Below, piece after piece: positions 60,976-64,000 of a stretch of 64,000 nt of DNA. The number at the start of each line of letters is the position of its first letter. The first letter of the stretch is position 1. The position numbers and the translations under genes were made by a program. The stretch is from the NCBI GenBank assembly GCA_963920765.1, contig OY987245.1, positions 6,650,727 to 6,714,726 of the forward strand. Direction: 5' to 3'. Source of the DNA: Ulota crispa (taxonomy: Eukaryota > Streptophyta > Bryopsida > Orthotrichales > Orthotrichaceae). The notes beneath the pieces were generated by a model. It was not told where the DNA came from. It saw only the letters and a list, made by a program, of their open reading frames with translations, and ran no database searches.

Positions 60976-61452
60976 CTTTTGTCCACACTGGTATTCCACT
61001 CTAATTTTAAAATTTTCCACTCTAATTTTAAAATTTTCTACTTGGGTCAAACTGGTGCTTGACTCCTACTTTTAGGTGGAAAGTGAGCTAAAAGTGGGTT
61101 CATCAAATTGATGCACACACGTGCACACGCACACAAGCACACACGCACCCAATTCTTTTGTATATATAGACAAGTTTGTAAACCCATTTTGCTATTGCAA
61201 AATGAGTTCACATAAACATTCCATTTATATAGCTTTTGCATTTTTACTTTTGTCCAAACTTGTACTCCACTCTATTTTTAAAATTTTCTACTTGAGTCAA
61301 ATTGGTGCTTGACTCCTACTTTTAGGAGGAAAGCGAGCTAAAAGTGGATTCATCAAACTAACACACACACGCGCGCGCGCACACACACACACACACCCAA
61401 TTCTTTTGTACTATTAGGCTAGTTTACGCACCCATTGTACCAACAAGATTAT

Positions 61453-61567
61453 GTCCCCACCCCCTATCCTCGTGCCCCCTATCCTTGTGCCCCCTATCCT
61501 TATGCCCCCTATCCTTGTGCCCCATATCCATATGCCCCTCCATCCCCGTGACCCCCTATTCCCGTGA
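61453..61567. repeat. Minisatellite, 15-bp unit CCCTATCCTTGTGCC, block 1
   Basis: About seven units, the last ones degraded to CCCGTGACC forms. Confidence 0.85.
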
Positions 61568-61678
61568 CCCTTAAATTTTATTACTTTAGTTAAATTTGAA
61601 TTCCACTCCCCGTGCCCCTCAAATCATACTACTTTAGTTAAACTTAAACTCTACTCCTTGTGCCCCCCAAATTTTACT

Positions 61679-62541
61679 TTAACCTCTAAAGCCCCAAATT
61701 CCGCTTGAGGGACTTTTGGGATTTTGGGTAGTCTCGTGTGACCTCAAATTTTTACATGAGTTTTTTAAACTTTTTATGAATGTGTAGGAATGTATAAGGT
61801 TTGTGGGATGCAAAAAATAATGTGATTATGTCACACTGTTTACAAGTTATGGGCTTTTTTGGCCAAAAACAATTTGAAGGGTAGTTTGGGCAAGGCAGGG
61901 GAGCAAGGAGGGGTTGCCACATGTTGCTCTTGTGGTCCCCATTATTCCCCTATCATTTCCAATTAGGAGGTCAGATTAGGCTTTGGGAGCTTCTAAATTT
62001 TAGAGTTTTTGAGGTTTTTAATTTTTTTTCTTTTGGCATTTGAAGTACATGTTCATCTTCAAACATATTGTTTGGCTTTTCCATATTTAAAACATGTGGT
62101 TGTAAACTTCACTCAAAAATGGTCATAGTGTATTTGCAAAACTTGTCATATAGTGGCATTGCAATATTTTTTAGGATGTGTTTTGTGTCTTTGATTGCCT
62201 TGAAAATTGACATACAAAGGTCTAACTTGATCACTTATAAGACGAAATTACAACTTTAAGGTTTGTAGTTCAAAAAAAATCATCAAATGTTAGTCAAAGC
62301 CATCTAAAATTTTCAGGCACAATGGAAAAAAAAAAACTTTCCCTTCAAATGCTCAAAACATTCAATCCAAATAGTCAAATGTCACAAAATTTGTACTATT
62401 TCTTCTTCTACAAGTGCATTACAAGATCCTATGGTTAGATTTTCAAGAACAGCATTTTGTCAAATTTTTTGGTGAACGCAGCAGTATGGGCAGTTTTGAG
62501 TGGTTTTTGGCAGAAAATGGCCTTGGTAGTTTAGGGGTTGA
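61679..62541. mobile_element. TTAA-flanked element (863 bp) in the repeat array
   Basis: TTAA-CCTCTAAAGCCCC opens and TAGTTTAGGGG-TTGA closes, so the right TTAA has one transition. Interior parts resemble the right arm of the 34184-35103 subtype. Confidence 0.65.
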
Positions 62542-62767
62542 TCCGTTTATAACTTTAGTCAAACTTGAAATCTACTCTATTTTTAAGTGGATCTAAGATG
62601 GACTATGCGGAATTGTCCTCCACACCTATGGAACCGTCGAGTGCGACCACCACCACCATTGCCTGATATTCAATTATTACCTAGTTTATGCACTAGTTGT
62701 ACCAACATAGGTAATAAAAATATCCTTGCAATAAACAAATTGTTGCAATAGCAATTTTATTTTTGTG

Positions 62768-62893
62768 TCTCCTATCTCCTTGCCCCCTATCCTCGTGCCC
62801 CCTATTTCCATGCCCCCTAATCCTCGTGCCATCTATCCCCGTGCCATCTATCCTTGTGCCATCTATCCCCATGCCCACTATCCCTATGCCCTC
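62768..62893. repeat. Minisatellite, 15-bp unit, block 2
   Basis: About eight units of the CCCTATCC(T/C)(T/C)GTGCC type. Because the unit is five codons long, both strands stay open (for example minus 62693-62878) without being genes. Confidence 0.85.
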
Positions 62894-63152
62894 TTTTTGC
62901 CAAGAGAAAGTTGTAGTGCAACTGCTAGTGACAATGCAACTGCCAATGATCTATTGCTAACGTTTGCTAAAGAGTTGTAGGTGATTTTACTTTATTTCAT
63001 TTATAACTTTAGTTAAACTTGTACTTTACTCTATTTTGTAGGTGGAACTAAAGATGAACTAAAGATGGACTTTGCATAATCGTCATCCTCACCTATAGAA
63101 TTGTCAAGTGCGACCACCACCACCACCACCACTATTGCTGCCAATTCAATTA

Positions 63153-63735
63153 TTATCTCCTAAAGGCCCATTGTCCCTTCGGAGGACAAATGGAATTTTG
63201 GGCATGTACCTATGGCTAAACTACTTTGTTTAATTTTTTGAAACTTTTATAGAAGATGGGGAATTCAAAGATTTGTGTGGGCATCTAATTTTTACCTCAT
63301 TCCAACATTTATTGAAGAAGTTAAAAACGAATTTATGAGAAGTTTTAGTTTGCGGGTAGGTGTGGAGAATCTCAAAACAATGCCTATACGCAAACTAAAA
63401 CTTCTCACAACTTTCATCTCATCTATCAAAATTGAATGAGTAAAAGCTCCCCACATCTATATAAGTCTAAAGAACCTATTTCAGATTTTTATTTGGAAAA
63501 AACGCAATTTTTACAGAAGTTTTTGGGCTGCCCAGAGTCCCCTATTTTTTAGTTATTCATTTTTAACTTCTTCAATAAATGTCAGAATGAAGATTTTTTT
63601 ATATTCCCACGTACATCTTTGAATTCCTCACCTTCAATAAAAGTTTCAAAAAATTGCGCTAAGTAGTTTAGCCATAGATACATGCCCGAAATTCCATTTG
63701 TCCCTCAAAAGTGCCCTTGGGCCTTTAGGGGTTAA
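63153..63735. mobile_element. TTAA-type fold-back element (583 bp) in the repeat array
   Basis: TTAT-CTCCTAAAGGCCCA opens (TTAA altered) and TTGGGCCTTTAGGGG-TTAA closes. Arms are those of the palindromic subtype. The uninterrupted relative of its flanks lies at 62670-62710. Confidence 0.75.
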
Positions 63736-63873
63736 TCTACTAGTTTACGTACTTGTTGTACCAACAGAAGCAACAACAACATCCTTACAACAAACAAATT
63801 GTCACAATAGCAACTTTATCATAAAATGTGCCAATTTTAAAAATTCAAATTGTTTTATCCGCAAACCGCTAGC

Positions 63874-64000
63874 ACTATCCCTATATCTCCTATCCTTGTG
63901 CCCCCCTTAGCCCTGTGTCCCCCTATCCTTGTGTCCCCTATCTTCGTGCCCTCTATCCTTGTGCTCCCCTATCTTTGTGCCTCCTATCCTTGTGCCTCAT
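63874..64000. repeat. Minisatellite, 15-bp unit, block 3 (runs off the window)
   Basis: At least eight units of the CCTATCCTTGTGCC type, with some one-base length changes. Confidence 0.85.

Larger units (their letters stand above)
59641..64000. repeat. Higher-order repeat array with minisatellites, invaded by TTAA elements
   Basis: Recurring modules are a block around GAGCTAAAAGTGG(A/G)TTCATCAA, a CA-rich microsatellite (59924-59944, 61111-61146, 61362-61396), and CCCAATTCTTTTGTATATATAG. Others are a CACTCTATTTTTA block, a CCACCACC run (62648, 63113), TAGTTTACG...TTGTACCAACA (61429, 62689, 63741), and a 15-bp minisatellite. Successive minisatellites start at 61453, 62768 and 63874. Removing the TTAA elements leaves a period of roughly 450-530 bp. 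The array continues past the window. Confidence 0.7.

Noticed and set aside
62693-62980. Proline/glycine-rich repeat proteins on both strands
   Set aside because: Artefacts of the 15-bp minisatellite.
1-64000. CRISPR arrays, rRNA, bacterial operon signals
   Set aside because: The window is eukaryotic with spliced genes; the tandem repeats lack regular unique spacers, and no rRNA or convincing tRNA was recognised by eye.

Overview
The window looks like a large, AT-rich, transposon-packed nuclear genome of a land plant that still makes motile sperm (fern, lycophyte, bryophyte, cycad or Ginkgo grade). Three things point there. An axonemal inner-arm dynein heavy chain needs a flagellated cell. 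A plant-type four-repeat annexin lies beside it. The repeats include Stowaway- and Tourist-like miniature elements of the plant kind. The species cannot be named from the sequence.

Layout. At 317-9752 (+) are the last eight exons of an axonemal dynein heavy chain, whose 5' part lies left of the window. At 11621-17087 (-) is a complete six-exon annexin gene convergent with it, with a probable non-coding 5' exon to about 17.7 kb. Every splice junction in both genes was checked by hand for GT/AG and reading phase. At 19.8-22.9 kb is a low-repeat stretch with three exon-like segments of an unrecognised gene. At 25.86-26.83 kb is a GC-rich island with no recognisable product. At 53.2-54.6 kb is a second GC-rich, low-repeat island holding two miRNA-precursor-like hairpins that share one identical arm. 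They lie downstream of a minus-strand TATA-like box. The rest, mostly 27-53 kb and 54.6-64 kb, is repeats with no convincing gene.

The dominant repeat is a set of at least 23 non-coding elements. They start CCCCTAAAGG (or close), end in the inverted complement, and sit between two copies of TTAA. This is the signature of piggyBac-type transposition, here as miniature, often fold-back, derivatives. They cover roughly 15 kb. Five places in the window keep a related unoccupied copy of the target sequence, and these support insertion at a single TTAA. Some elements are nested, and some stand end-to-end sharing one TTAA. Other families are a MITE with ends CACCATATTTG, Tourist-like elements with TAA duplications, a Stowaway element, several fold-back elements, and a 450-530 bp higher-order repeat with a 15-bp minisatellite at the right edge.

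The two genes are not an operon and have no evident joint function. The dynein would drive sperm flagellar beating; the annexin would bind membranes in a calcium-dependent way. All five annexin introns and five of the seven dynein introns carry at least one miniature element, and no insertion lies in a coding exon.
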